From: Syntrophaceae bacterium UBA2210
Lineage (GTDB): Bacteria > Desulfobacterota > Syntrophia > Syntrophales > UBA2210
DNA: 64,000 bases
NCBI GenBank assembly: GCA_002327865.1
Contig: DCUQ01000009.1
Coordinates: 96,802-160,801 of the forward strand
Direction of reading: 5' to 3'
Each line of letters opens with the position of its first letter. Position 1 is the first letter of the stretch. The translations under genes and the position numbers were made by a program. Below, piece after piece: positions 25,424-34,530 of this stretch. The notes beneath the pieces are model-generated. The model did not search any database. It was not told the origin of the DNA and was given only the letters and a program-made list of their open reading frames with translations.

Positions 25424-25800
25424 AACTATCCAGGATAATTGTAAACAGGCGCAGCGGTTTGCTCTATCAGCAACAAACGTTCATGCTCCGACCGTTGCGC
25501 CGCTTTCAATCCAACCGGCATAATTTCTCACTTTACTCCAAGACAAACAATCAGCAAGCAACAGGCACTTCTTTGTTCCGTTCCAGCCCTGGATAATGCA
25601 TATGCCCACGAAATTTGAGCCGTAATAACATCCACTCTTGCATTCATAGTGTTCATGATATATTCTCGGCATGTCTTTGCCGGGGATCACATTGCCTGTT
25701 ACAGTAAAGCACCTGCTGCCGGCAGGCGCGATATCCGACCGCGGCGTGCGGATAAACATGAGCCTCATGAAAAGACAGGAATATCCGCAAAGGATCACAT
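25424..25800. other. 377-bp intergenic region
   Basis: No convincing gene. A minus-strand open frame (25481-25981) runs through it and antisense to the next gene. Its part inside the gap has plausible protein-like composition with several Cys, but it has no start signal and no family resemblance. Promoters for the acetolactate decarboxylase gene are expected here; none stands out. Confidence 0.4.
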
Positions 25801-26574
25801 ATGCGAAAACCCGTTGTAGCTTTTCTGCTCGTACTGCTCCTGTGCTGCTCGGCGTGTTCCGCGACAACCGGGAACACCGTCGCTCAAACGTCCACAATCG
25901 ATGCGCTGCTGGCCGGCGCATACGACGGCAATATGGCATGCCGTGAGCTGCTGAAGCATGGCGATCTGGGTATCGGCACATTCGACCATCTGGACGGCGA
26001 AATGACTGTTCTGAACGGAACGGTGTATCAGATCAAGTCCGACGGCAGGGTTTATACCCCCGACGAAACTATAACCACTCCGTTTGCCGCCGTCTGCGCA
26101 TTCGACCCCGACTACACACTGCCCCTGGAAAATGGAATGGATTACGAGGCACTGAAAGCATACGTTGACAGTGTAATCGCGAACCGGAATGTCTTTTGCG
26201 CCCTCAAGATAACCGGAACATTCAAAAGGATGAAAACCCGCGCTGTCCCGCGGCAGCAGAAACCGTATCCGCCCCTGATAGACGTTACCAGAAATCAGCC
26301 GGTATTCGATATGGAGAACGTATCAGGTACGATAGCCGGATTCAGGTGTCCACCCTTTGTTCGAGGGATCAACGTTCCGGGGTACCATCTCCACTTCATC
26401 AGTGATGATCACAAAAGGGGCGGCCACATTCTTGATTTTGAATTGATATCGGGGATTTCCCAGATGGACGTCTGCAATCGATTTCTTTTGATACTTCCGG
26501 AAAAGGGCGAAGGGCTGGAGGATCTGGATCTCTCAAAGGACAGGAGCAAGGAACTGGAACACGTCGAACAATGA
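25801..26574 (+). CDS. budA: Alpha-acetolactate decarboxylase, lipoprotein form
   Basis: Converts 2-acetolactate to acetoin and CO2. The 257-residue protein shows the family pattern: TSTIDALLAGAYDG near 30, GTFDHLDGEM near 60, FCALKITGTF, and the metal site with HLHF, a second His and GGH near 200-212. Unlike most cytosolic BudA it has a signal peptide with a lipobox (CSAC), so it would be anchored outside the inner membrane. AAGGA site before ATG. No acetolactate synthase or acetoin reductase is nearby. The following OYE gene lies 24 bp downstream and may share the transcript. Confidence 0.9.
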   Translation: MRKPVVAFLLVLLLCCSACSATTGNTVAQTSTIDALLAGAYDGNMACRELLKHGDLGIGTFDHLDGEMTVLNGTVYQIKSDGRVYTPDETITTPFAAVCAFDPDYTLPLENGMDYEALKAYVDSVIANRNVFCALKITGTFKRMKTRAVPRQQKPYPPLIDVTRNQPVFDMENVSGTIAGFRCPPFVRGINVPGYHLHFISDDHKRGGHILDFELISGISQMDVCNRFLLILPEKGEGLEDLDLSKDRSKELEHVEQ

Positions 26575-26598
26575 AACGGATCGGTAAAAAAGGAAACC

Positions 26599-27708
26599 AT
26601 GAGCAAACTATTTGAAAACAGCATAATCAACGGAATGAACCTGTCTAATCGGTTCGTCCGGTCGGCGACGTGGGAAGGGATGGCTACCGCCGAAGGAGCT
26701 GTGACACGTCAACTGGTCGATACAACGGCCGCATTGGCAAGAGGCGGCGTAGGTTTGATTATCACCGGGCATGCGTATGTACGGCCGGAGGGACAGGCCA
26801 GTCCATGGCAGATCGGGATTTACAAAGACGAACTCATCCCCGGACTTTGGGAAATGACCGACGCTGTTCACGCGTGCGAAGGTAAGATTGTAGCGCAAAT
26901 CAGCCATGCCGGCTGTTTTGCGCTCAGCAGGTTGACCGGACAACCCCCGATGGTTGTTTCGGATTTCGATGGTCTGACGGTGAAACCGCCGCGAAAGGAA
27001 TTAACCGCCCGGGATATCGACGAAATCATCAGTGCCTTTGCAGAAGCCGCCCGGAGAGCGAAATCGGCGGGGTTCGACGGAGTCCAGATTCATTCAGCCC
27101 ATGGTTACCTGCTCGATCAATTTCTCTCACCCGCTTTCAATAAACGGCGGGATGAATACGGAGGCGATCTGCAAAACCGGGCCAGGATTCACCTCGCTAT
27201 ATACAACGCCATCAGAGAAACCGTCGGAAAAGACTACCCGCTGCTGATCAAAATAAACTGCAGGGATTATCTGGAGAACGGTCTGGATCTAGAAGAGTCT
27301 CTACAGGTTACGCAACTGCTGGTCGATGCCGGCCTTGACGCGGTCGAGTTGAGCGGCGGGACGTTTATCAGCGGACCCTTTTCGCCATGCCGGACAAAGA
27401 TCAATTCTCAGGAAAAAGAGGCATATTTCAAAGAAGAGGCGATCGCCTTTAAAAAGAAAATCCGCGCGCCCCTGATCCTGGTCGGGGGTATGCGTTCCTT
27501 TAAAGTCGCGGAACAACTGGTGGAAAACAGGGTGGCCGATTATATCTCCCTGTGCCGTCCCCTGATCAGAGAGCCGAACCTGATCAACCGCTGGAAGGCC
27601 GGGGACCTGAGAAAATCACAGTGCAAATCGGACAGCCTGTGTTTCGGTCCCGGGCGTGAGGGCAAGGGGATATATTGCACGGTAAGGAAGGACGAAGAAA
27701 CATTATGA
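26599..27708 (+). CDS. NADH:flavin oxidoreductase, Old Yellow Enzyme family
   Basis: A 369-residue FMN-binding TIM barrel of the OYE/NemA group. Visible landmarks: NRFVRSATWEG near the start, GLIITGHAYV, AQISHAG (FMN and substrate contacts), GVQIHSAHGYLLDQFLSP with the catalytic His-His/Asn region, GGDLQNRARI, and LVGGMRS for phosphate binding. No 2,4-dienoyl-CoA reductase-type C-terminal FeS/NADPH domain, so it is a simple ene-reductase. Clear AAAGGAA site. Overlaps the next gene by 4 nt. The substrate is unknown. Confidence 0.9.
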   Translation: MSKLFENSIINGMNLSNRFVRSATWEGMATAEGAVTRQLVDTTAALARGGVGLIITGHAYVRPEGQASPWQIGIYKDELIPGLWEMTDAVHACEGKIVAQISHAGCFALSRLTGQPPMVVSDFDGLTVKPPRKELTARDIDEIISAFAEAARRAKSAGFDGVQIHSAHGYLLDQFLSPAFNKRRDEYGGDLQNRARIHLAIYNAIRETVGKDYPLLIKINCRDYLENGLDLEESLQVTQLLVDAGLDAVELSGGTFISGPFSPCRTKINSQEKEAYFKEEAIAFKKKIRAPLILVGGMRSFKVAEQLVENRVADYISLCRPLIREPNLINRWKAGDLRKSQCKSDSLCFGPGREGKGIYCTVRKDEETL

Positions 27709-28151
27709 AAAAAAGGATCAAAGTAGGCATAATCATTTGTGACCGCTACCGGAGGTGCGCAGGAGGAAAGTGTTTCAGATCACTAAGGAACAGAGAGGGC
27801 GCGTTCAGCCGGTACAAAGATATGGAAGTTGAAGCCGTCGGCTATACAAGCTGTGACGGATGTCCCGGAGGCAATATCGAATATGCCGTGGATGAGATGA
27901 TGAAGAACGGGGTGAATGCGATACACTTTGCCACAGGATTGATTGTGGGATATCCGCCATGCCCTTATATCAGGTATTTTCATGATTTTATCGAAAAGAG
28001 ATACGGAATCGATGTCATCTATGGCACCCACCCCATACCGCAGAAGTACCTTATTATGCATAATAAAATGGGGACATGGAATGATCCCGAGTGGAAAGAA
28101 ATTATACAACCGACATTGACGGACGAGGAAACCCGTCTCGCCTATGATTAA
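27705..28151 (+). CDS. CGGC-domain protein (Cys-rich, putative metal binding)
   Basis: A 148-residue cytoplasmic protein of the CGGC-domain family of anaerobes. Cysteines cluster as CDRYRRCAGGKC near 12-23 and SCDGCPGG near 49-56, with another in PPCPYI. The family is thought to bind a metal or iron-sulfur cluster; no reaction is known. Starts in an ATGA overlap with the OYE-family gene, so a redox partnership with it is plausible (inference). The ATG is chosen over an upstream in-frame TTG. Confidence 0.85.
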   Translation: MKKRIKVGIIICDRYRRCAGGKCFRSLRNREGAFSRYKDMEVEAVGYTSCDGCPGGNIEYAVDEMMKNGVNAIHFATGLIVGYPPCPYIRYFHDFIEKRYGIDVIYGTHPIPQKYLIMHNKMGTWNDPEWKEIIQPTLTDEETRLAYD

Positions 28152-28199
28152 TGAACCACCAGTGCCTGCCGTGCCGGATCGCCACAGTAAAAGTAAACA

Positions 28200-28228
28200 G
28201 TCTCATGCCCTGCGAGAGGGCATGAGAC
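28200..28228. terminator. Strong hairpin between convergent genes (bidirectional terminator)
   Basis: GTCTCATGCCCT and AGGGCATGAGAC form a perfect 12-bp stem with a GCGAG loop. Plus-strand and minus-strand genes end 48 and 5 bp away. There is only a T-rich, not T-run, flank on the minus-strand side, so efficiency is uncertain. Confidence 0.6.
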
Positions 28229-28233
28229 GGATA

Positions 28234-29724
28234 TTAACCGTCTTTCACCCGTAATTTCCTGACCCCTTCCAGAAGCACCCTCATCGCGGTACAATCGTCT
28301 TCGTTATAATCGAGGATTCTCTGCCTGATATCGGGATCGCCGCTTTCCGTCCAGCGATGGTACCACTCTATGGACGCGGCTCCCGACGGGTTGGAATCGC
28401 GCCATGAGAAACCAAGGTATGAGGCGAGTGTCTTAATTGAAAAATCATGCGTCGGCCATTCGGTTTTCGGGCGAATAACGTGATGATAAAGATCGACGGA
28501 CCGACCCGGATCGAATAAATCCTCGACTTCATCTGCGGACATCACACGGGGATATTTTTTCCGGAGCATGCGCCATACCGTCCTTTCATAGGCTGAATAG
28601 TAATAGATCACGCAGGGCCGGCTGCTTTTAATATAGTCCCACGCTCCGGCGAATTGCCTCTCTTCTTCCCCTTCCGATGGTTCCGACGCGAGAAAAGCGA
28701 TATAGCGTTCTGTTCGATTGTCTCCGTTGCTTCTTTCTACAAATCCATGCAAATAGCAAATATCCCTCATGGGATCGGTTTCGATATCGAAAAATAATTC
28801 CCTGTCGGCTTCCGGCAGATGCAACTTATCTTTTAAATAGGGTCTTGCCCCCGGCTGTTTTTGAAGCTCAGCCCTCTTATGGAATTTCCTCAGCATATCC
28901 GGCCCGACCCCGCGAAAATCCGTTTTATTGCCCCTTATGAATGATTCGAGATCGGCATGCGCCAGATCCCCGATGGTAGGGAAATAACTCATCATTGTAT
29001 TTCTTCGTGTCCTGCCCAACTCCGGGATGAGAGTCAGATCATCCGACTCTTTTAATCTCCGCCTGCACGCGGTATACCAGTGACACAGCTTGCATTCGCT
29101 TCCATATGCCGGAAGCGTAAGCTCCGTTCGGCTGACCAGCAGGCGGACCGTTTCCAGCGCCGTTTCGTATTCATTCCACAGACTCCTGGGATTTCTCGGC
29201 CCCTGAGGTGCATCCAGATCATACGTGACTTCACGCCCGTGAACATCCCATATGAACGGTGTACGTCCCGCCGCAAATCCCGATCGTTCGAGTATATCCT
29301 TGTAGAGAGCGAGTTGGGCGGCGTAATGTTTTTTAGGCTTTCCGTCATTTTCTTCGCTGCCACCTTCCTCTCCCGCACCGCTCTTTATATCACCCGCAAC
29401 ATAGCCGGCGGAACCTTGCTTTCTCAGGATATCAGGTTCCCCGGCCAGATCCCCGGCGGTTATCCGCCCGCCGTATATCAGCTCGTCACCACGTGCAATC
29501 GCATCCATGGTACGGCGTTTCTTTTCCTCACCATAATACAGGTGCAGGTCCGTATATGGAACATCGAGGCCGGTAATAACCTCCTCTTCGAAGCAATTTC
29601 CCCTCTCCCAGAGCAGTTGCACAAAGGGATTAACAGGATCTTTCAAGGCGGGATTTTCGAACAGATCCATCGCGACCCGGTGAGGACACCGGATGAAGTT
29701 ATAAAGCATGGAAGCGGTTATCAT
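28234..29724 (-). CDS. TM0106-family RecB-like nuclease with DEDDy-type exonuclease domain
   Basis: A 496-residue predicted nuclease. N-terminal Cas4/RecB-like part: Cys in FIRCPHR near 13, an acidic GDIKSG motif near 122, and CKLCHWYTAC near 213-222, which together suggest an AddB/Cas4-type iron-sulfur site. The C-terminal half is an RNase H-like exonuclease: FFDIETDP (DxE) near 316, YYYSAYE near 376 and YNEDDC near 475. A central helix-hairpin-like segment TDFRGVGPDMLRKF lies between them. It starts in an ATGA overlap with the efflux-channel gene upstream, so it is co-translated with an RND efflux operon, an unexpected partner. Biological role unknown. Confidence 0.87.
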   Translation of the reverse strand: MITASMLYNFIRCPHRVAMDLFENPALKDPVNPFVQLLWERGNCFEEEVITGLDVPYTDLHLYYGEEKKRRTMDAIARGDELIYGGRITAGDLAGEPDILRKQGSAGYVAGDIKSGAGEEGGSEENDGKPKKHYAAQLALYKDILERSGFAAGRTPFIWDVHGREVTYDLDAPQGPRNPRSLWNEYETALETVRLLVSRTELTLPAYGSECKLCHWYTACRRRLKESDDLTLIPELGRTRRNTMMSYFPTIGDLAHADLESFIRGNKTDFRGVGPDMLRKFHKRAELQKQPGARPYLKDKLHLPEADRELFFDIETDPMRDICYLHGFVERSNGDNRTERYIAFLASEPSEGEEERQFAGAWDYIKSSRPCVIYYYSAYERTVWRMLRKKYPRVMSADEVEDLFDPGRSVDLYHHVIRPKTEWPTHDFSIKTLASYLGFSWRDSNPSGAASIEWYHRWTESGDPDIRQRILDYNEDDCTAMRVLLEGVRKLRVKDG

Positions 29725-31352
29725 CTTATTATACCGGTATTGCCCTGGTTCTCCTCTTTTCCGGGAACTTTGATCCCCCGGCGTTCGAGAAGTGATCCTT
29801 CGAGCCGGTATAGCTCAATAAACGCGTTAAGGTAATTTGTAATGGCCTGAATCTCGGAAATCCGGCTCGACAGAAGATCGCGTTGCGCCTGCGCCACAAG
29901 AAGCGTAGTCGATTTGCCGACGCGGAATTTTTCCGCTTCCACGCGTGCCTTCTCTTCCTGGAGAGTTCGAGTAGCCGCCGTGGCGGCAATCTGTTCCCTG
30001 GCGCGCTTCACTTCGATATAGGCGGACCGTACGTCCACCTGGACCAGCAGGGCAAGATTCGCAAGTGCTTCTTCGGCCTGTTCGCGGCTGAGAAGCGATT
30101 TACATTGCATCGCCCGTGCCTCCCGGTTTACAAACGGATATTCCAGAGATATGCCTGCCAGTATATCATATGCTTCTCCGTCAATATCGTCGACGGAACT
30201 GCCGAAAGAACCAGCGTATCCCGATCTCCCGAGATTTATGAAAAAATCCATCCTGGGAAGAAGCCCGTTCTTCGTCTTCATTAATTCCAGGTCACCACGC
30301 TCAACCTGTAACCGGGCCTGATTGATATCAGGCCTCATCCTTAACGCCACACCGACGTGAGATTCAACGTCATCCAGTTTAACCTCCGGAACAGCGGGCT
30401 GGTGAAGCAGGACAACATCGCGCTGCCATAGATTCGCACCTGTGGGATTCAATAATCGCAGAAGCTGGAGGCGGGTCTTTTCCAAATTACTTCGCGCATT
30501 TATCAGGCCTTCGCGTCTCAAGGCTATCTCCGCCTCGGAGGCCGTCAACTCCGATTCGGCCAGGTAACCTATTTTTATCATTTCCTCCGTTTCGTTTTTC
30601 TGCTGCTGCGCGAGTTTCAGCGACTCGAGAAAAATTTCGATCTGTCGCTGCATCAGGGCATAGTTCCAGTATGTTTCTTCCACCTGCGCAATCAGCGCCT
30701 CCGAGAAACCACGCAGTTCATACCGGGTCGCGCGTGTGTCCAGCCGTGCCTGGCGGAGACTGGCAAGATTGTAATCCAGGCTGTTGCCCCTGAGAAGTGC
30801 CTGTGTGACACTGATACCGATGCGCGACTGATGGAGATCATCGCTGTAGAGATCGGACCATTCCTGTGTCGTGGACAGATCGACAGCGACACCGGTCCCC
30901 GTGGGTAAATATACCGAAACGCCCAGGCCGGCATTGATTTCGTTCGCAAGATATGTCCCCCCTGAAAGTTGTTCGCCCTTCGCGCGTTCTACGGAGTATT
31001 CACCCCTCAATACCGGATCGAACGCGGCCCGCTCTTTTTCCTCCTCCGTCCGTTTGATCTCGGGCTGTAACGATTCCACTTTCAAGGCCCGGTTATTTTC
31101 CAGCGCCAGCAAAATGGCATCATTGATCGTCACCGCTATAGGACCTTCGGGTTTAATCACCGGCAATGATTCAGCATCCGCTGTAGTCGCGACAGGGCTG
31201 TGCGCCCTGGACGGAATCGACGTCACATGGTTCCGACCGGCATCGCCCTCTTTCATGTTTTCATTCATGGAAACGCAGGACGAAAAAAAGAACAACAATC
31301 CGGCGACAAGAAATAATGCCGTTATGATTCGCTCCAATCGCTTCGCTGCCAT
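29721..31352 (-). CDS. TolC-like outer-membrane efflux protein (lipoprotein)
   Basis: Outer-membrane channel of the RND operon, 543 residues. A signal peptide with lipobox-like FFSSC (about residue 27) is followed by a Thr/Pro-rich linker and two OEP repeats with long helical hairpins (VEETYWNYALMQRQIEIFLESLKLAQQQ is one, near 235-262). The ATG at 31352, three bases after the stop of the pump gene and behind GAGAGAAAGAG, is preferred over an upstream in-frame start. Works with the adaptor and pump encoded just before it; ends overlapping the RecB-like nuclease gene. Confidence 0.88.
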   Translation of the reverse strand: MAAKRLERIITALFLVAGLLFFFSSCVSMNENMKEGDAGRNHVTSIPSRAHSPVATTADAESLPVIKPEGPIAVTINDAILLALENNRALKVESLQPEIKRTEEEKERAAFDPVLRGEYSVERAKGEQLSGGTYLANEINAGLGVSVYLPTGTGVAVDLSTTQEWSDLYSDDLHQSRIGISVTQALLRGNSLDYNLASLRQARLDTRATRYELRGFSEALIAQVEETYWNYALMQRQIEIFLESLKLAQQQKNETEEMIKIGYLAESELTASEAEIALRREGLINARSNLEKTRLQLLRLLNPTGANLWQRDVVLLHQPAVPEVKLDDVESHVGVALRMRPDINQARLQVERGDLELMKTKNGLLPRMDFFINLGRSGYAGSFGSSVDDIDGEAYDILAGISLEYPFVNREARAMQCKSLLSREQAEEALANLALLVQVDVRSAYIEVKRAREQIAATAATRTLQEEKARVEAEKFRVGKSTTLLVAQAQRDLLSSRISEIQAITNYLNAFIELYRLEGSLLERRGIKVPGKEENQGNTGIIR

Positions 31353-31354
31353 AT

Positions 31355-34300
31355 TTACTCTTTCTCTCCCGAAAGGGAATTCCCCGTGCTTCTCTTCCAG
31401 ACCACCCATTTATCAAAAAAGAGGTAAACCACGGGTACGATCAGCAACGTAATCAGTGTCGAACTCATTAATCCCCCGATGACCGCACGGGCCAGCGGCG
31501 CCTGAACTTCTCCCCCTTCACCGAGACCGACAGCCAGCGGCACCATGGCGAGTATGGTCGTCATAGCAGTCATCAGTATGGGGCGCAGCCGTCGCCTGCC
31601 GCCCTCTTCGATAGCCTCCCTGAGAGGCATACCGTCCCTGCGTCGTAGCAGGTTTATATGGTCCACCAGGAGTATTGCATTGTTTACCACAATCCCGCCA
31701 AGCATGATACAGCCGATATAAGATTGAACATTGAAAGTAGTGCGGGTAATAAACAGCATAAGGATAACCCCGATAGCGGCAAAGGGCACTGAGAACATAA
31801 CGACTATCGGGTACCGTATCGATTCATACAGAGACGCCATTACCATATACACCAGCAGCAACGCCAGGATAAGACTGATCAGCAGTTCCCTGAATGCTTT
31901 CTGCTGTTCTTCATAGTCGCCTCCGAAGACGACACTGAAATTCCTCGGTATCGGGATGGAGCCAAGCCCTTCCCGAACATCGGCCAGAATAGAACCCATA
32001 TCCCGGCCGCTTATGTTGGCGGAAACCGTTACAACCCTCTCCTGATCTTTTCGTTCGATACGAACGGGGCCGGTTTTCGGCTGCACGTTGACAACGTTTC
32101 TCAGAATAACCGGTTCGCCTGCCATGTTAACCAGGGTCATATCAAGGATTCCCCGAATGTTCATTTTTTCGGCATTATCGATCTTGACGCGTATATCGTA
32201 CTCATCGCCGCTCTCCCTGTAGCTGCCCGCCTTCGTCCCCGACAGAACTGTCTGCAGCATGCCGGCGATTCCGGAAACCGTGAGTTTCATATCCGCGGCT
32301 TTGGCTCTGTCGACAAAAACAAGTTCTTCCGGGCTTCCCGATTCCCTGCTGATAAGTGCGTCTGTGACTCCCTCAACATTTTCAACAATCTGCTTTACCT
32401 GCTTTGCAAGGAGATCAGCAGTCTCAAGATCGTACCCTCTTATCTCGACCTGTACCTTCTCAGTGTCTTCACCGCTGAATATCCGCAGGAGAAACAGTCC
32501 CTGACCGGCACGGGTCCGTATGGTAACACCGGGCATATTAATAAGTTTTGTTCGAAGATCGGCGGCGATCTGTTCGCTGGAGCGCGTTCTGTCGGACTTC
32601 GGCTTCAGGGCGATTTGCATTCTGCCTGTGTGAGGTCCCTGAGAACGCCCGTCCGATCCGCCGATGCTCGCTACAATATTTTTCGCTTCGGGAACTTCCC
32701 TGTTCACAACAGCTTCAATCTGCTTGAATTTTTCCCCGAGAATCTCGAGACGGGTACCCACTTCCATTTCGGCGTCCACCCTGACCTCGCCTTCGTCGGC
32801 CGAGGGCATGAACTCGACTCCTACCAGAGGTATCAACGTCAGACTCGCAGCCAGGAGCAAAACCACCGAAAGGATAACAACACCCGGATGATCGAGGCAG
32901 CGGTGCAAAAAGCGCTTGTAACCGTTTTCCATACCCGTGAAGAAACGAGTACTCACGGCATAAATCCTGTTAAATAACAACTTACCCGAATCGGTACCCC
33001 GAAGGTGGATAAGCCGGGAGGACATCATTGGAACGAGAGTCAGGGCAACAAGGAGCGCACACAACAAAGCAAAACTGACGACAAAGGCGAGTTGCTTGAA
33101 CATGACTCCAGACATGCCGCGGACAAAGACCAGGGGCAGAAAAACCGCCAGCGTCGTCAACGTACTGGCAATAATTGCAGCGGTCACTTCGCCGGTCCCC
33201 TGCAGTGTCGCTTCTTCAGGACCCTGTCCCGATTCCCGCAGTCGGTAGATATTTTCCAGTACCACGATGGAATTATCCACCAGCATTCCAAGCCCCAGCG
33301 CCAGACCGCCCAGGGTCATGATGTTGAGAGTCAATCCTCCGAAATACATAAGGGCAAAGGTGGCAATAATTGAAATGGGGATAGACGTCGCGATAATGAA
33401 TGTACTGACGATATTACGAAGAAAAAAGAGCAGCACAAGTACGGCGAGAATACCCCCGTACAGAGCCATGGAACCCACATTTGTAATTGAATTGCGGATA
33501 TAGTCGGACGTATCGATAATCGGCGTCAGTGTGATCTGAGGAATATCCCTGTTGATCCTTTCCGTTTCCTCCAGCGCCAGCTTTGCCACTTCCACGGTGT
33601 TCATACCGGATTGTTTTCGTACCCCGAGGCGAACCCCTGGCTTACCGTTCACAAAAATCAGGCGGGAAATCTTTTTCCAGGTATCGTCAATCCGCGCTAT
33701 ATCGCGAAGCTTGACCGTCGCACCTTCCCGGATGGCGACAACGGTCTCGGCAAGCTGATCGATGCTGGTATATTCGCCCAGGGTGCGCATTGTAATCTCC
33801 AGATCTCCCTGTTCTATCGTCCCTGCGGGCAATGTAACGTTGCCTTCTTCTATCCGGGAAAGGATCTGATTGATCGGCAAACCCATGGCCTTGATTTTAT
33901 CGGCATCGAGGTTTACCTGGATTTCCCGTTCATAACCGCCCCATACATCCAGTGTTGCCACGCCGGGAATTCGCTCGAAACGATACTTTACCTGGTCGTC
34001 TATTATTTTGCGCATCTGCAGAGGGCTGAGTTTGCTCGAAGCACCTAAAATAAGAATGGGGAAATTGGCGAGATCAAATTTGAGCAGGGTGGGCCTTTCG
34101 GCATCGTCGGGCAACCGCGAAATGACACGGTCGAGCCTGTCACGCATATCGTTGGAGGCCGTATCGAGGTCTGTCCCCCAGGAAAAGGATACACGAACGC
34201 GGCTGACCCCTTCCGAGGAAGTCGAATAAACGTTTTCGACACCGGGAACGGCGCTCATCGCCTCCTCGATAGGACGTGTAATGAGTTCTTCAACCTCCTG

Positions 34301-34471
34301 CGGGCTTGCGTCTTCATAATTGGTGCGAACCGTCAGGGTGGGATAGGTGATGTCGGGCATTAAATCGATTGGAAGGTGTACGAGAGAAATACCGCCAAGG
34401 ACTATTACAATGAGTATCACCATTACGGTAAAAACAGGTCTGTGAACAGCAAACCGTGGGAGATTCATCAT
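31355..34471 (-). CDS. RND-family efflux pump (AcrB/HAE1-type)
   Basis: A 1038-residue proton-driven inner-membrane pump with twelve helices in two repeats and large periplasmic loops. N-terminal helix followed by PDITYPTLTVRTNYEDASPQ, GxxxG-rich TM4 region with GGLALGLGMLVDNSIVVLENI carrying the Asp expected for proton relay, and a C-terminal repeat with GGIVVNNAILLVDHINLLR. The length and PTL/IEEAM features fit the HAE1-like or MdtABC-like group rather than heavy-metal CzcA. Substrates unknown. 59 bp after the adaptor gene. Confidence 0.93.
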   Translation of the reverse strand: MMNLPRFAVHRPVFTVMVILIVIVLGGISLVHLPIDLMPDITYPTLTVRTNYEDASPQEVEELITRPIEEAMSAVPGVENVYSTSSEGVSRVRVSFSWGTDLDTASNDMRDRLDRVISRLPDDAERPTLLKFDLANFPILILGASSKLSPLQMRKIIDDQVKYRFERIPGVATLDVWGGYEREIQVNLDADKIKAMGLPINQILSRIEEGNVTLPAGTIEQGDLEITMRTLGEYTSIDQLAETVVAIREGATVKLRDIARIDDTWKKISRLIFVNGKPGVRLGVRKQSGMNTVEVAKLALEETERINRDIPQITLTPIIDTSDYIRNSITNVGSMALYGGILAVLVLLFFLRNIVSTFIIATSIPISIIATFALMYFGGLTLNIMTLGGLALGLGMLVDNSIVVLENIYRLRESGQGPEEATLQGTGEVTAAIIASTLTTLAVFLPLVFVRGMSGVMFKQLAFVVSFALLCALLVALTLVPMMSSRLIHLRGTDSGKLLFNRIYAVSTRFFTGMENGYKRFLHRCLDHPGVVILSVVLLLAASLTLIPLVGVEFMPSADEGEVRVDAEMEVGTRLEILGEKFKQIEAVVNREVPEAKNIVASIGGSDGRSQGPHTGRMQIALKPKSDRTRSSEQIAADLRTKLINMPGVTIRTRAGQGLFLLRIFSGEDTEKVQVEIRGYDLETADLLAKQVKQIVENVEGVTDALISRESGSPEELVFVDRAKAADMKLTVSGIAGMLQTVLSGTKAGSYRESGDEYDIRVKIDNAEKMNIRGILDMTLVNMAGEPVILRNVVNVQPKTGPVRIERKDQERVVTVSANISGRDMGSILADVREGLGSIPIPRNFSVVFGGDYEEQQKAFRELLISLILALLLVYMVMASLYESIRYPIVVMFSVPFAAIGVILMLFITRTTFNVQSYIGCIMLGGIVVNNAILLVDHINLLRRRDGMPLREAIEEGGRRRLRPILMTAMTTILAMVPLAVGLGEGGEVQAPLARAVIGGLMSSTLITLLIVPVVYLFFDKWVVWKRSTGNSLSGEKE

Positions 34472-34530
34472 ATGGCACCCATCATCAGGGCTGGCATCCT
34501 TCGCATGATTTCCAGCTATGGCAGTAACTT

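Noticed and set aside
25481..25981. 166-codon minus-strand open frame over the gap before budA
   Set aside because: Half of it is antisense to the acetolactate decarboxylase gene; no start signal or known domain. The part in the gap is left as uncertain.
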